The notes beneath the pieces were generated by a model. That model was not told the origin of the DNA. It did not search any database and was given only the letters and a program-made list of their open reading frames with translations. From Chrysomallon squamiferum (lineage: Eukaryota; Mollusca; Gastropoda; Neomphalida; Peltospiridae), in contig CM022670.1 of assembly GCA_012295275.1 (NCBI GenBank), forward strand, positions 11,752,083-11,814,082: 62,000 nt of DNA, given 5' to 3'. Below, one piece after another: positions 1 to 10,699 of this stretch. Numbering within the stretch: the stretch's first letter is position 1; every line of letters starts with the position of its first letter. A program made the position numbers and the translations under genes.

Positions 1-1688
1 CTTTAAACGATTTTAAGACTGGGAGGTCCTTTGGAAATTGTTTTAGATATTAACTTAATGAGAGAAATAATATAATTTGCTTTTTCTTTTTTCAAATACA
101 TGTTTTCTTTACCTTTTCAACCAAATTTCAGTATAGCTTTTCATTTCTAATAATGAATTAAAACATTTGTTAATTATAAATATACATTTGATATAACAAA
201 TGCTGCTAATGATAGTGAAAGGTCCATTTTATTATTACATTTAATGCTATAGTATTTTATTTGTATCTACTGATGCATGTCAGTGTAACACGTTACATTA
301 TTCAATACGATGCATGCATTGCACAGTGAACTAATTGCTGATTACCAACCAGAAATAAAAACCAGACAGGAGAGAATGAAATATAAATACAAACGGACTG
401 TTTACAAAAAACTCTGGCATGTTTTCATAGTATCTGAAAGTCACTTCAACAGAACTCCTTGCTGTTATTAGCCAAACAAAGAACAACTGAAAAATACCAA
501 AGTGAGACAGACTCTGATGCAATAATACTGTGTGTTATAACTGTTCTGTTTCATACCTATTCTTGTCTGTCGCTGATACAGTAATAACGTGTCTTGTAAC
601 TGTTCTGTTTCATACCTATTATCCATTGTTACCAGTCACTGATTGCATCACTAAACTATTGTAACTGTTCTTTCTTATATAAATTGTTATTAGTTGTTGA
701 TGCAGTGGTAAAATGTTGTAACCATTCTTTCTTCTTTCCATTGTTATCTGCAACTGATGCAAATACAAATCTTCTTATGATGTTATTTTTTGTTTACACA
801 GAATTAATTTATGTCATTATGTATACAAATTTAATTTTACTCATCTTTACAAGTATGAATTAAATCATTTTCCAGTTCAGAGAAGAATACATACATACAT
901 ACATACATTTTAAATCTTGTTAATATTCACAATAAAATGTGAATAGTTATCCATCTCTTTTCAAACAGTTTTTTAATCTAAATATGAAAGCTAAAAAATT
1001 CGCTATTAATAAATTAATGTTTTAATTAACTGATAAATTCTTAATTTCAGCTGCTATGCAATGTATCCATAGCAATAACAGTAGTTATTAGTATCTCTTT
1101 TGTCACAGTAACATAAGTAAAATGCCAGTAGTTATTTTTATTTAGTTATGAAGACAAGAAAAATATACTGTCATCTTAAAAACTGCTAGATGTCTGTGTG
1201 TGTGTGTGATATCTAGCTGTGAATTAATAGAATTAATAAGTATGTTACATATCTGTTATTAAAGTTTTAATTTTATTTAATCAGTTTGTTAGGTTTTTCA
1301 GTTTTGCATCTTTTCTTGTTCTTCTAAACCTCTCCAACTGAGCAAAACTGCCCAACTGTTTTCTAACTGAAAAATCCATCCTGACAAAGGTATCGGTTAC
1401 TGCTCTGTGGAAAGAATCAATAACTGAATTCAGTCAACCTTTCAAACAAACCATATTTTCATTTCATTAAACCTGTTGATTTTTGTTGTCATGAATACAC
1501 CAGTGTCACATAATCCAACAAAAGAAATAAGAAAACACAAACTGTAATTGTGACTTAATCTGTTAAATAAAATAAAAAAAAAAAAAAAATTATTTCTGAA
1601 TAACTGATTTGCATTAGAACAAAATATTTTATTCCAAATTTTTAAAAATATTTTCTGTTATCAAGAGGTATGCTTTTTTCTTTGTCTG

Positions 1689-1724
<36 letters not shown>

Positions 1725-2639
1725 ACATTGCTTTTACTGTGTTTAAAAAATAATAATAAAAAAATCTCTAGATTATTTGACTTTTTTTTTTAATCTGGAG
1801 ACACAGATGTCACTAATGAAAACTCTGTGAAAGGTTATGAGGGTGTCGCAATGTGAAAAACAAAAGATTTTCTTAAGCCTGATTAACTTCCTTATGAAAC
1901 AAGCCCAGTTTTAGCAACAAAAACAGACAGCAGCTTGTGTATTTTTACAGTGTTCATTTTAAATTCCAACTGACAATATAATAATTTTTAAATAAAATAA
2001 TATCAGGATTAATGGCATGTTGTAGTTCTAAAATTTTGTTTCAGCATATTTCTATAAAGACAAATATATTTTAAAAATATAATAAAAAAAAATCATTTTT
2101 TTATTCTCATAACTGATTATAATATCATGTCTTATATCTATATATATGCATTGTTGAAAATGGAGTTGGGTGAGTTTTAAAAGCATTCAAGGCAGTTTAC
2201 TTTGGAAAATTTGAAAATGATCACAGCTGATAAAGACCTGACTTTGTGAAAGTCATATCTTATCATTTTTCAAATAACTGTCACCTCAGCAGTCTTCCAC
2301 TAGTTTATCTCACACTGTTAAAAAAACCTCTAAGTTCACAGCTTAATATTCTCCATGCAGTCTAATTCAGGCAGTTTAATTATCATGTTGAAATACACTA
2401 ACAGTTGTTTAAACCACGAAGAACCAAAATAGACCCTTTTCAGTTTATTTGTATTTAACTGCAATTTGTGATACATCAGAATGGTTCTTATAGTCTATAC
2501 TTCTTGCCACTAACTGCTGTTTAAAAATTATAACCACTACCAGTACCAGATTATTATAATAAAATACATTAGATAAGAATTACTTTAATGTATCAAGTCA
2601 TGGAAGTTATTTTTCTCTCAGTTTTATATCTTTAAACAG
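1..2639. other. intergenic AT-rich DNA, no gene seen
   Basis: Apart from the tandem repeat near 520-770, a short (CATA)n run at 888-908, (TG)n at 1196-1208 and an (ATT)n run at 1694-1722, I see no coding exon, RNA gene or recognisable mobile element here. The sequence may include the 3' flank of the minus-strand reading frame at 2840-3106, since the reverse complement carries an AATAAA near 2640-2645. Confidence 0.5.
520..770. repeat. degenerate ~65-bp tandem repeat
   Basis: About four diverged copies share the core 'gtaactgttct(g)tttcatacctatt' followed by 'ttgt...gctgatgcagt'. The copies start near 533, 596, 659 and 717. The first two are nearly identical over about 25 bp and the later two have drifted. 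No gene is visible around them. The short minus-strand reading frame at 331-522 overlaps the edge and looks like chance. Confidence 0.5.
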
Positions 2640-2839
2640 TTTATTGGTGCATCTGAATTTTGAAGTCTAGAAATTATTGTTCAGGGTTGAATAATAATAT
2701 AGCCAAACTGTCCAGTTTTAACTTAAACAGCAACACCTCATCTTGCCTCATTAGGTTTAAAATGCTTCATATTACACACTTCAGCCCAAAATATGATATG
2801 TAGAACCCAGACTGTTAAACGACAGTGAACAAAGTATTA

Positions 2840-3106
2840 CTAGCTGTATTTTCCCCGAGGCTGTGAAAAATCTTGGTCATTGTTCACTCCCAATCTCAGA
2901 TACATCCCTGTGAGTACCAGTCTACTTAACAGGGCTGGTGGAATGTGCACTTCAACCTTAACCTTAACGTCCTGTAATATTTGCAGTGGTCGCATAGATG
3001 CCTCAGAAATAAGCCTTTGAAAAATAATGATAATAAACAAACGGAGAAAGAAATTGCTCGAGTTTTCGTCGGTTGCACCTGTATTAAAATTACCTGGGAA
3101 GTTCAT
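2840..3106 (-). CDS. unrecognised small protein with one membrane segment (hypothetical, possibly a last exon)
   Basis: An 88-codon minus-strand frame. Its codon usage looks coding and is not low-complexity, unlike most frames around it. Residues 1-20 are polar (GATDENSSN). Residues 21-31 form a short hydrophobic run (LRLFIIIIF). A mixed, basic and hydrophobic C-terminal part follows (QDVKVKVEVHIPP), ending in DFSQPRGKYS. I do not recognise the family. The bases immediately before the ATG read ...acttag|ATG, so this could be a 3' exon with upstream exons beyond 3110; a region of higher GC lies at 3300-3530. On the minus strand an AATAAA near 2645-2640, about 195 bp past the stop, would serve as a poly(A) signal. 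It may still be a chance frame. Confidence 0.35.
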   Translation of the reverse strand: MNFPGNFNTGATDENSSNFFLRLFIIIIFQRLISEASMRPLQILQDVKVKVEVHIPPALLSRLVLTGMYLRLGVNNDQDFSQPRGKYS

Positions 3107-3572
3107 CTAAGTATGTAATTTATATACGCTTACTGTGACAGCAGTCGTCTTCTGATGCAAGTTTCTGTTTTGTTTAAATGTTTGTCATCACAGAAAGCCT
3201 CGGAAAAACACCTGTCGTGAGACTATATAAAAGAAAAGGGAAAAAAATAAAAAAAAAAATAAAAAATGAATGAAAGAAATCGAACCCAAATTTGGCACTA
3301 CGCCATCATTGTTATTGCGGGTAGATGAGACTGTATAAACCTCGATTCGGTAGAAATATCTTCTGTGACCAGTCTAGTGGAACGATTTCGTGCTAGCAAC
3401 GCGTGCCATTTGTGACTGTCCTTAACGACACAGCTTACCAATCTATCTTGTGAAACAAACAACGCGACGATGTCAAGGATGGGAAGGAACACAGGAAGAC
3501 GAGAGATTTTAAAATTAATCTTTTCCCCCAAACTTCCAGATGTTAAACTTCGTTAGAAAGCACGCGATATTG

Positions 3573-3573
<1 letters not shown>

Positions 3574-3668
<95 letters not shown>

Positions 3669-3680
3669 ACACACACACAC
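3574..3680. repeat. (CT)n then (CA)n microsatellite
   Basis: About 46 CT units run uninterrupted and switch directly into about 7 CA units after 'tctctgacaca'. Confidence 0.95.
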
Positions 3681-4827
3681 ATTGCTCTTACTGAATTTTA
3701 TTGGCTTTATTTTTAAAATTTACTTATTTAAGTATATAAATTAAATAATTATTATTAGTCTGTAATTTTTATTGATACTAACAACATACGAAATACCTGT
3801 AAAACAGAAAATATATAATAAATATACCAAATGATATACTGAAAAAAGGAATAATAATGCTGATGGAATTTATATGTTAATACTGTTTTAGGTTATAAAG
3901 TTTAATTCCGATACGCACTTTCTAGTAACTGTAACTTTGTGTCATTTGTGCTATATTGCAGCATGATTGTTCGTACCAATAAAATGGCATTATTTTTATT
4001 ACCGAACATTGTATTATTTAATTAACTGTAGCTTTAACGTACAATTAATTCATTACTGGCAGAATTCAGAAAGGATCGGCGACAGTTGGACATAACACAG
4101 AATCAGGTGTCAGTATTAGATACAACGTCGACAGTAATTTAAAAAACCAGTTTCGTATTAGCAGGTTGTAAATTCTAATCTATAACTAATATAACAGCAC
4201 AAAAATAAAACAGACTTGTATTCAGATAATTAGCAGTACTAATACTTAAAATAAATAGATTTTACACAATGATATATATAGCGATAATTAGAGAAACAAC
4301 AGCAACGACAACAACAACAACACAACAACATATTCCACGTTCCATGTATTCATTCGATGTGCCATTGTTTTAGAAAATAACAAAATGGCCGAGTATCACT
4401 ATTATTTAATTGCTAAAAGGAAGAAGAGAAGCACATCCATTCACTTGCCAAACCTCTCTATATATAAACACAACAAATTGCGACATTAAAATTCTAATAA
4501 ATTTTGTTGTTTTCATAAATACTCATATGCGAACATTTCAACTGAATAATAATAATCTCTGAAATATTATAACCGTGAATAACGAGGAAGCAACGGCTCC
4601 AGATTAAAGTGTCATAAAAGTTTGAGGAGAGGCATCAGTCATTGCAACAAGGACGTACCTGACGTATTCTGATACAACCTTTCACAAGTGATACGACGAT
4701 CATCGGTGATTTTGATTTAAAATAAATAAATACCCTTTATATTTACGGTTTTCTGAGACAGTATTATTATTATGTTAAATAAATGTCTCCAGGGACTGAC
4801 TGGGTCTAAAATTTCATTGCTGAAATC

Positions 4828-4920
4828 CAGTGGCGTGCAGAGGTTTGGTTGTGCCCGGGGCTAACTCCTTGATTGCATGCCCCCAAGTATAATGCATGTT
4901 CTGAAAAATAGTATATATGT
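4828..4920 (+). mobile_element. 5' fragment of a CAGTGGCG-terminus non-autonomous DNA element
   Basis: It starts with CAGTGGCGTGCAGAGG and continues TTTGGTTGTGCCCGGGGCTAA, closely matching the left end of the complete-looking copy at 53986-54237. The matching right end (CGCCACTG) is not found nearby, so this copy is truncated or decayed on its 3' side. Confidence 0.55.
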
Positions 4921-5584
4921 GTTCCTTGGTAAAACAAAATAAAATCAAGAATTGAAATAAAAACAAATAAAATAAATGTTCCTAAGAGGGAAGTTATACA
5001 ATATAAACTTCATATGCATCTTCTTTTTTTTTTTTTTCCCCATGCAGTGTAGGAATTGGTAATTAAGTTTGTTACCATCCCATAGCCTAGATCTTTCTGC
5101 GCAAGTATTAAAAGCCATTATAGCTTTTACGACTGCTAAGTCAAACGTTATCTTCTCGTCAGACAGTGCGAGTGTCCAGCAATGTCACGTGTCCCTCAAC
5201 AGCCGACTCCCAAGGGATTATGAAATACCCCTTTACCTCAGACAGGGTCTGATACCTATTCAAATTCAACCGTTTAATCAAAACTATACATTTATTCAAA
5301 TATGCATTATCAGACGTGGAATGATTTCATTTAAAACGAATGGAATTGATTTCAAATTTAAAACAGTATTTGGGTTTGTTTTGTTTAACTGTTGACTTAG
5401 AATGAAAAGATGTCAGAAATCATGGTTTTATTAGATATTGTATCTGTTCTCATTTTATTATCATTATTCATTATTCTCTCTTTGAGACAGTAATTTTTTG
5501 TTTTAGTATGCAGTGTCGCGGGAGGGTTTGCAGTCTATGAAGTGCACTGACTATTTTTATATCAGATATTTGTTAGTTCTAACA

Positions 5585-5685
5585 CAGATCTTACTTTTTC
5601 CCCATTAGCAGCAAGGGATCTTTTACATCCACATTGTTATTACCTCCGATCATTTCCAGGAAGGGAAATAACCCGCTCCTTTTCA
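5585..5685 (-). mobile_element. fragment of a dispersed repeat of the kind common in molluscs
   Basis: Read on the minus strand it contains ATGTAAAAGATCCCTTGCTG followed by CTAATGGGGAAAAAGTAAGA. From memory, a very similar motif (…TAAAAGATCCCTTGCTGCTAATGG…) is widespread in mollusc genomes as part of a SINE/LINE-derived repeat. The family name is not certain and the ends are approximate. Confidence 0.4.
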
Positions 5686-6056
5686 TCTTTGAAATGTTTT
5701 AATATTTACCATCTTCAGTTCTATCTAAGTTATATTTATACCACGGTTTTTTTTTTAAAGCGTATGAAAATTGTGAATCAGATGAAAATAAGAAAGAGAG
5801 AAGGGAGGAGAATTAATAATTTATTGTAGTCGGCTGTCACATTTAACACCAAACGTTCAGTCTTATTAATCAGTACTTTTAAACCAGGATTTCGGTATGA
5901 ATGTTCAGTTTGATATTATTAAAATCTGATTAGCTGACCTTCAGTAAGCATGTCTGTTTTCAGCGACTGGGTTTCTTTTTCTTCTTTCTTTATGTGTGTT
6001 TATGGGATTTTTTCTGTGAATTCAGATATGCCCTTTTATAAATTACAAGTTTTATA

Positions 6057-6066
6057 TATACATACA

Positions 6067-6098
<32 letters not shown>

Positions 6099-6129
6099 CA
6101 CACACACATACACATACACATACATATAC

Positions 6130-6178
<49 letters not shown>

Positions 6179-6185
6179 TACATAT

Positions 6186-6221
<36 letters not shown>

Positions 6222-6290
6222 ATACACATACACACAATACATAAAACAATATAAAAACTACAAAACACACACACATACACACACACATAA
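6057..6290. repeat. (CATA)n / (CA)n compound microsatellite
   Basis: Tetranucleotide CATA units pass into (CACATA)n and pure CA runs. All reading frames over this stretch (Tyr-Ile-His or Cys-Val repeats) are artefacts of the repeat. Confidence 0.95.
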
Positions 6291-7586
6291 AATGTAAAAA
6301 CTACAAAACGTAAATGTCTGTGAAGATTACTCACCAAATCAGAAAAAGAAAATCATAAAAATTTTACGTTCCATTCACCGGTGTCGTAAGTTAAATAAAA
6401 TCAACGACGGCGACCAAAGCGGCAAACTTCAGACACTCCTCCCCTACCAAGTTATTTCTTTTTTGCCTCTTTATACGTCAGTTTAACTGAGAAATTCGTA
6501 GAGTTAGCATGTCGTCTCCATTATAAAGATGACATTAAGAACGTCTTCTGAAAATAAAAGTTAACCAGCGCGAATACACTGCACAAGTACGTAAGATAAC
6601 ACACAGCAAAATGACATAATTCTTAATTTCAATTCAGTAACAGATAAAGAAAACGACGCCTTTCGATATTATGTTAATCTTGTATATTTAATGTAACAAG
6701 AATATGAAGCCAGCACTTACATTTATGAATAGGGAAAAAAAAAAGTTTCTCTAATGTCTTGAGAATTCGTGTGTGCGTGTGTGTGTTTCAAAAATAAAAG
6801 AGAAAGAGAGAGCCGTATTTATAAAATAATATTACCGTGAATGAATTAATATGAAACCAGCTCGATTCTCTTTCTTTTTTTTCAAAATTAACATGAATTC
6901 AGATATCACAGTTTATACTAACAGTAAATGTGAAATAAACGAATTTTCATTGAAGACGTTTAAAATAAAATAAACCGTTTACATCTTACATTTTTGACAA
7001 CTCAGTCTGCAATAAACCCGATGGGATTGCTTTCATGCGCAGTTCGTTTACTATTTCGGTAAGTATTACGTCATGAGTCAGAAGGCAGTCTATCAGCTTA
7101 ACAATTGATGAGTAGGGGTTTTCGTCTTCTTCCCCCCCCTACTGTTTTTTTTAACACTTAGAAGATTATTCCCTCTGGCTAGAGTGTTATTGTTAGTAGG
7201 TTATATCCCCGCTGAGATTCACTAAACAAAATTCTGTGACACACAGATAGTTACGTAAGTATATAATTACAGCGCGTTTGTTTTGACACACACACACACA
7301 CACACACACAGAAACATACACACATACTAAAAAAGAATATCAACATTTACAGTTTATTTTCTTCGTTCTGACATAATAAAGTTTTCTGATTTCCTTATGT
7401 CGTTCTGTTTTTGTTTTTAATGTGAATATTTCGAGTTAATTAATTAATTTATTTTTTAAATTGTTAGAATCTGGGTATCACAAAAGCACTAACTCAAAAT
7501 CGACAAAATAAATAAATAAAATAATAATAGTAATAATAATTTTAAAAAAACAATGATAATAATAACAAGCTCTTCTCGATAAAAAG

Positions 7587-7590
<4 letters not shown>

Positions 7591-7665
<75 letters not shown>
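7591..7665. repeat. (AG)n microsatellite
   Basis: An uninterrupted run of about 37 AG units, roughly 310 bp upstream of the putative Myc promoter region. Confidence 0.95.
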
Positions 7666-7668
<3 letters not shown>

Positions 7669-7930
7669 AAATTAATAATCAGGATGCAAAGAAAGTAACA
7701 TTAATGCATGTGTACCAAAAAATAAATGTTTTATAAAAAGTGTCTTGCCACACCTAAACCCTTAAATACAAATTTGATAGCTGCATATGTAATACACACC
7801 CTTTAACAGTCGCAATTCATAATATCTTCCAGTTGTAAAATGTACAATCAGGGTTATAATATTCAAATTGAAGATTTACTGGGTCTGATAAGGATTTTCG
7901 TGGCGTAATTATGAGTACTACAATTGTTCG

Positions 7931-7986
7931 ATTGGTTAGTAACAAGTGAACTCCTCCTCCAACTCCACCCACGAATCTTTCGCGCC
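7931..7986 (+). promoter_or_regulatory. putative Myc promoter elements: inverted CCAAT box and E2F site
   Basis: TTTCGCGCC at 7978-7986 is a canonical E2F/DP consensus, and ATTGG (inverted CCAAT) sits at 7931-7935. Both lie about 310-370 bp upstream of the candidate exon 1 reading frame. E2F control of MYC is known in vertebrates; that the site works here is inference from sequence and position only. Confidence 0.4.
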
Positions 7987-8297
7987 ATTTACCATTTCAC
8001 GCCCAAGACAAATATATCTCCGATTTAAAATTAAGTTCTCATGTTCTATTAATTTTTATAGTAAGGAAGTATCGAGCATCATGAATTTAAATATATAGCA
8101 TTTTATTTTAGTGTTTTAATCTAATTTCACATATTTTTAAAAATATTTTAACTTTTGTAACATTTGCGTAAAAACGACCTTGACTGAAGGTGACTCACGC
8201 GGACTAATACAGGCCACCAGCGAAGGTAAAAAGGCTTCATTTATGGAAATTGTTGAGAGTTGGGGGATCATTGCCCTTCGGTAATTTTACAGAGCAA

Positions 8298-8363
8298 ATG
8301 CCAAGAAAAGTTTCTGTTCGTGTTTTGGATGCTTTTAGTTTGTTGAGTGGACATAAAGCCAAG
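8298..8363 (+). CDS. candidate Myc exon 1 with in-frame upstream AUG (N-terminal extension)
   Basis: From an ATG at 8298 the frame reads MPRKVSVRVLDAFSLLSGHK + AK and meets a strong 5' splice site (AAG|gtaagg) after 8363. Joining it to the Myc exon starting at 9008 keeps the frame exactly (…AK-E-MPYHK…), giving a 23-residue extension ahead of the usual Myc start. The frame stays open upstream to about 8250 without another ATG. A short upstream frame (ATG 8243 to TAA 8284, 13 codons) precedes it. Exon 1 of vertebrate MYC is mainly non-coding, so this may simply be 5' UTR. A second possible donor (GCGAAG|gtaaaa) lies near 8226. Confidence 0.35.
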
Positions 8364-9010
8364 GTAAGGACACATTATTACTTACTGACTCATATTATGA
8401 CACTGTTATCATTCATGTATTGTTACTTAGTTAACATTCTTGCGCGGCGTACCCGGTCCGACTGTGTTCATTGTAAGTAGGTCACAATATGGAATTACAC
8501 TAGCTGTAATTTCAAAAATATTAGTAATAATTAGAGTTTTTATGTTTAATATAGGTGTTATTTGATTAATTCGAAGCTGTATAAATTATATCATAGTTCA
8601 CAATATGAATGCCATAATCGGTAGAGTGTTATTTCTACTACAAAATCGACCAACTGGAAAAATGTGACAACGTGGGTTTCACGTGGCCATAATGCCGGTA
8701 TGCTGGTCTGACATTCAGCCGGAACCGTTGTTCTCGAAGTGTCTGTTGTAATATCTGTACGTGTTTCTAGACCTAACTAAACTTTAAAGAGGATAAATAA
8801 TATAAAATTGATTTTATTTCATTTTCTTTTACAAGTGGGCGTGTCCCGTCATTTCTCCTTCAGCCTAATTACTTACGCTAGACAGACGTTTAACAGTACT
8901 GAAAGTGAAACGTAATTAGACGGTACATGTATACACTGTGAAGGAAGAATTTCAGAGACATTTATAGCTGTTGGCTAATGCATTTTTGTTTCGTATTTTT
9001 TTCTTAGGAA

Positions 9011-10334
9011 ATGCCATATCACAAACCTTCATCTAACCAGAGACTCGACCATTGCGAAATGTATTCATTTTATGATAACGACAGCGAGGAGTTCTATAAT
9101 CCAAATACACCCACTCTCATGCCCAGTGAAGACATCTGGAAAAAATTCGAACTTCTGCCGACACCACCACGTTCACCAAGGCGAGAAGGCATCTATGATG
9201 GTATTCTTGATGAATTTTGGGATATAGCTGATTTCCTAGTTAATGATAGTTTAAAACTGCCAAATTTACCATTTCCAGAGACGCCTCCTTTAAACTCAAG
9301 CTTGTGTTCTAAACTTATTCAGGATTGTATGTGGTCTGGAAGTCACACTCTTTCAGGTTGTTCTTCTGCAGAGAAACTTGGTTTAGTGAACGGTGCTGTC
9401 AGTGGTGATTCTTTGGACATATCCAACACATCGGACTGTGTGGACCCTGCTGCAGTGTTTCCATATCCCATCAGTGACACACAGATTCACAGCCTTGGCA
9501 CCGTGACTCCGTCAGATTCCGGTGAGTCAGGTTAAAGATCATAATGTTGTTATACAGTGTTCAGTTTAGCCTTTAAAAATACCACTATCATGATAGTAAT
9601 TTTGAATTATCATTTAAAACGATATATCTTCTTAATTACTGGTCTTGGGCATTTTTAATTATTTACAATTGATTTTAAAGAAACCAATGTAATTTAATTT
9701 TTCAGAAGAAGAAATTGATGTTGTTTCAACACCAGATGATTCGACTGTGGTTGGAAATTCGCGAACAACTGTCAGTGCAAGAAATGTAAAAACAGTGTCT
9801 GTGGCAACAGACTGTGTGAAACCGAAAGTACAGTCTAAATCAGTCGAGTTGGTCATTGACTGTCCACAGGTGACAGGACATCACAACTACAGTCTGTCAC
9901 ATTCGTCACATTCACAAGCGTGCAAAAGAACACGGTCCGTGTACCACCAAACACAATTTATTCCAAAAAAAATAAAACGGGAACTGAGTTTACCTGACTT
10001 GAAAACGGCGTGTAAGAAACTTCATCGTGCAAGAGAGGCTGCTGCTAAAAACAATTCCGATTCGGATGATTTTTGTGAAGGAGGTAAGCGAACACAACAC
10101 AATGTTCTGGAAAGGAAACGTAGGAACGATTTGAAATACAGCTTTTTCACACTGCGGGACAATGTGCCAGATTTAAATGACAAAGACAAGGCACCAAAAG
10201 TGTTAATTCTGAAAAAGGCAGCAGACCACATATTAGAACTGAGACGGCAAGATGCAAAACTAACCAAAGAATTGACTCTCATTAGGGACAGACATGAAGC
10301 TTTGCGGAAAAAGTTATCAAGTTTGCGCCATTAA
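9011..10334 (+). CDS. Myc: Myc proto-oncogene protein (bHLH-leucine zipper transcription factor)
   Basis: Two coding exons: 9011-9521 (donor G|gtgagt) and 9706-10334 (acceptor ttttcag), joined in phase 1 to give 379 residues. The first exon begins at about 9008 after ttcttag. Visible motifs: Myc box 0 (MYSFYDNDSEEFY, 17-29); Myc box I with the phosphodegron LLPTPPRSP (48-56), where T51 and S55 correspond to human T58 and S62; Myc box II (DCMWSG, 105-110); and the conserved acidic segment EEEIDVVS at the start of exon 2. The basic helix-loop-helix-zipper occupies 298-379 (KRTQHNVLERKRRND, then APKVLILKKAADHIL and a heptad zipper). SDSDDF just before the basic region is a typical CK2 target. 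As a MAX heterodimer Myc binds CACGTG E-boxes and drives growth genes in the nucleus. Length and exon structure are normal for an invertebrate Myc. Confidence 0.97.
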
Positions 10335-10649
10335 GTCAGTGTACATGTATATATGTGTATGTATATAAATATATATATATATATCTGTACATGCTGTTCA
10401 CTGCCAAATTTGGGGTTTGGTTGCATTGATGTGCTGTGTTCATTTAAACATTTAACTTATGCTGAATATCATTACTTTTCATTTTGTTTTGAAATTGCTT
10501 GTTCACTTTTGTATATACTTCAACAAAATGCAGGTAGCTTGCTATTACTTGTGTTCACAATGGAAGATAACTGTAGTTTGATTTCATTGATATGTTGTTC
10601 TTTGTGTACATAAAGTTTATTTTGAAATCATTTACACGATTGGTGTACC

Positions 10650-10655
10650 AATAAA
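10650..10655 (+). terminator. AATAAA poly(A) signal of Myc
   Basis: The first good AATAAA after the Myc stop codon, 316 bp into the 3' UTR and followed by T-rich sequence. Other AT-rich hexamers lie further downstream, so longer 3' UTRs are possible. Confidence 0.6.
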
Positions 10656-10699
10656 TTCTTTGTTAACTTTATTGAAAACATTTTTGGTTTGTTTTTTTT

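Noticed and set aside
331-522. 63-codon minus-strand frame with a hydrophobic end
   Set aside because: Phe-rich by composition, overlaps a degenerate tandem repeat, no splice or poly(A) context.
3298-3531. 77-codon minus-strand frame
   Set aside because: No family resemblance; more likely promoter or 5' UTR of the candidate at 2840-3106, or chance.
5069-5395. 108-codon plus-strand frame next to the transposon fragment
   Set aside because: No motif recognised; TTG/ATA-rich second half looks non-coding; possibly part of an old mobile element but not demonstrable.
5950-6337. Four overlapping reading frames on both strands over the CATA/CA tract
   Set aside because: Amino acid content is only the translated microsatellite (Tyr/Ile/His or Cys/Val repeats).
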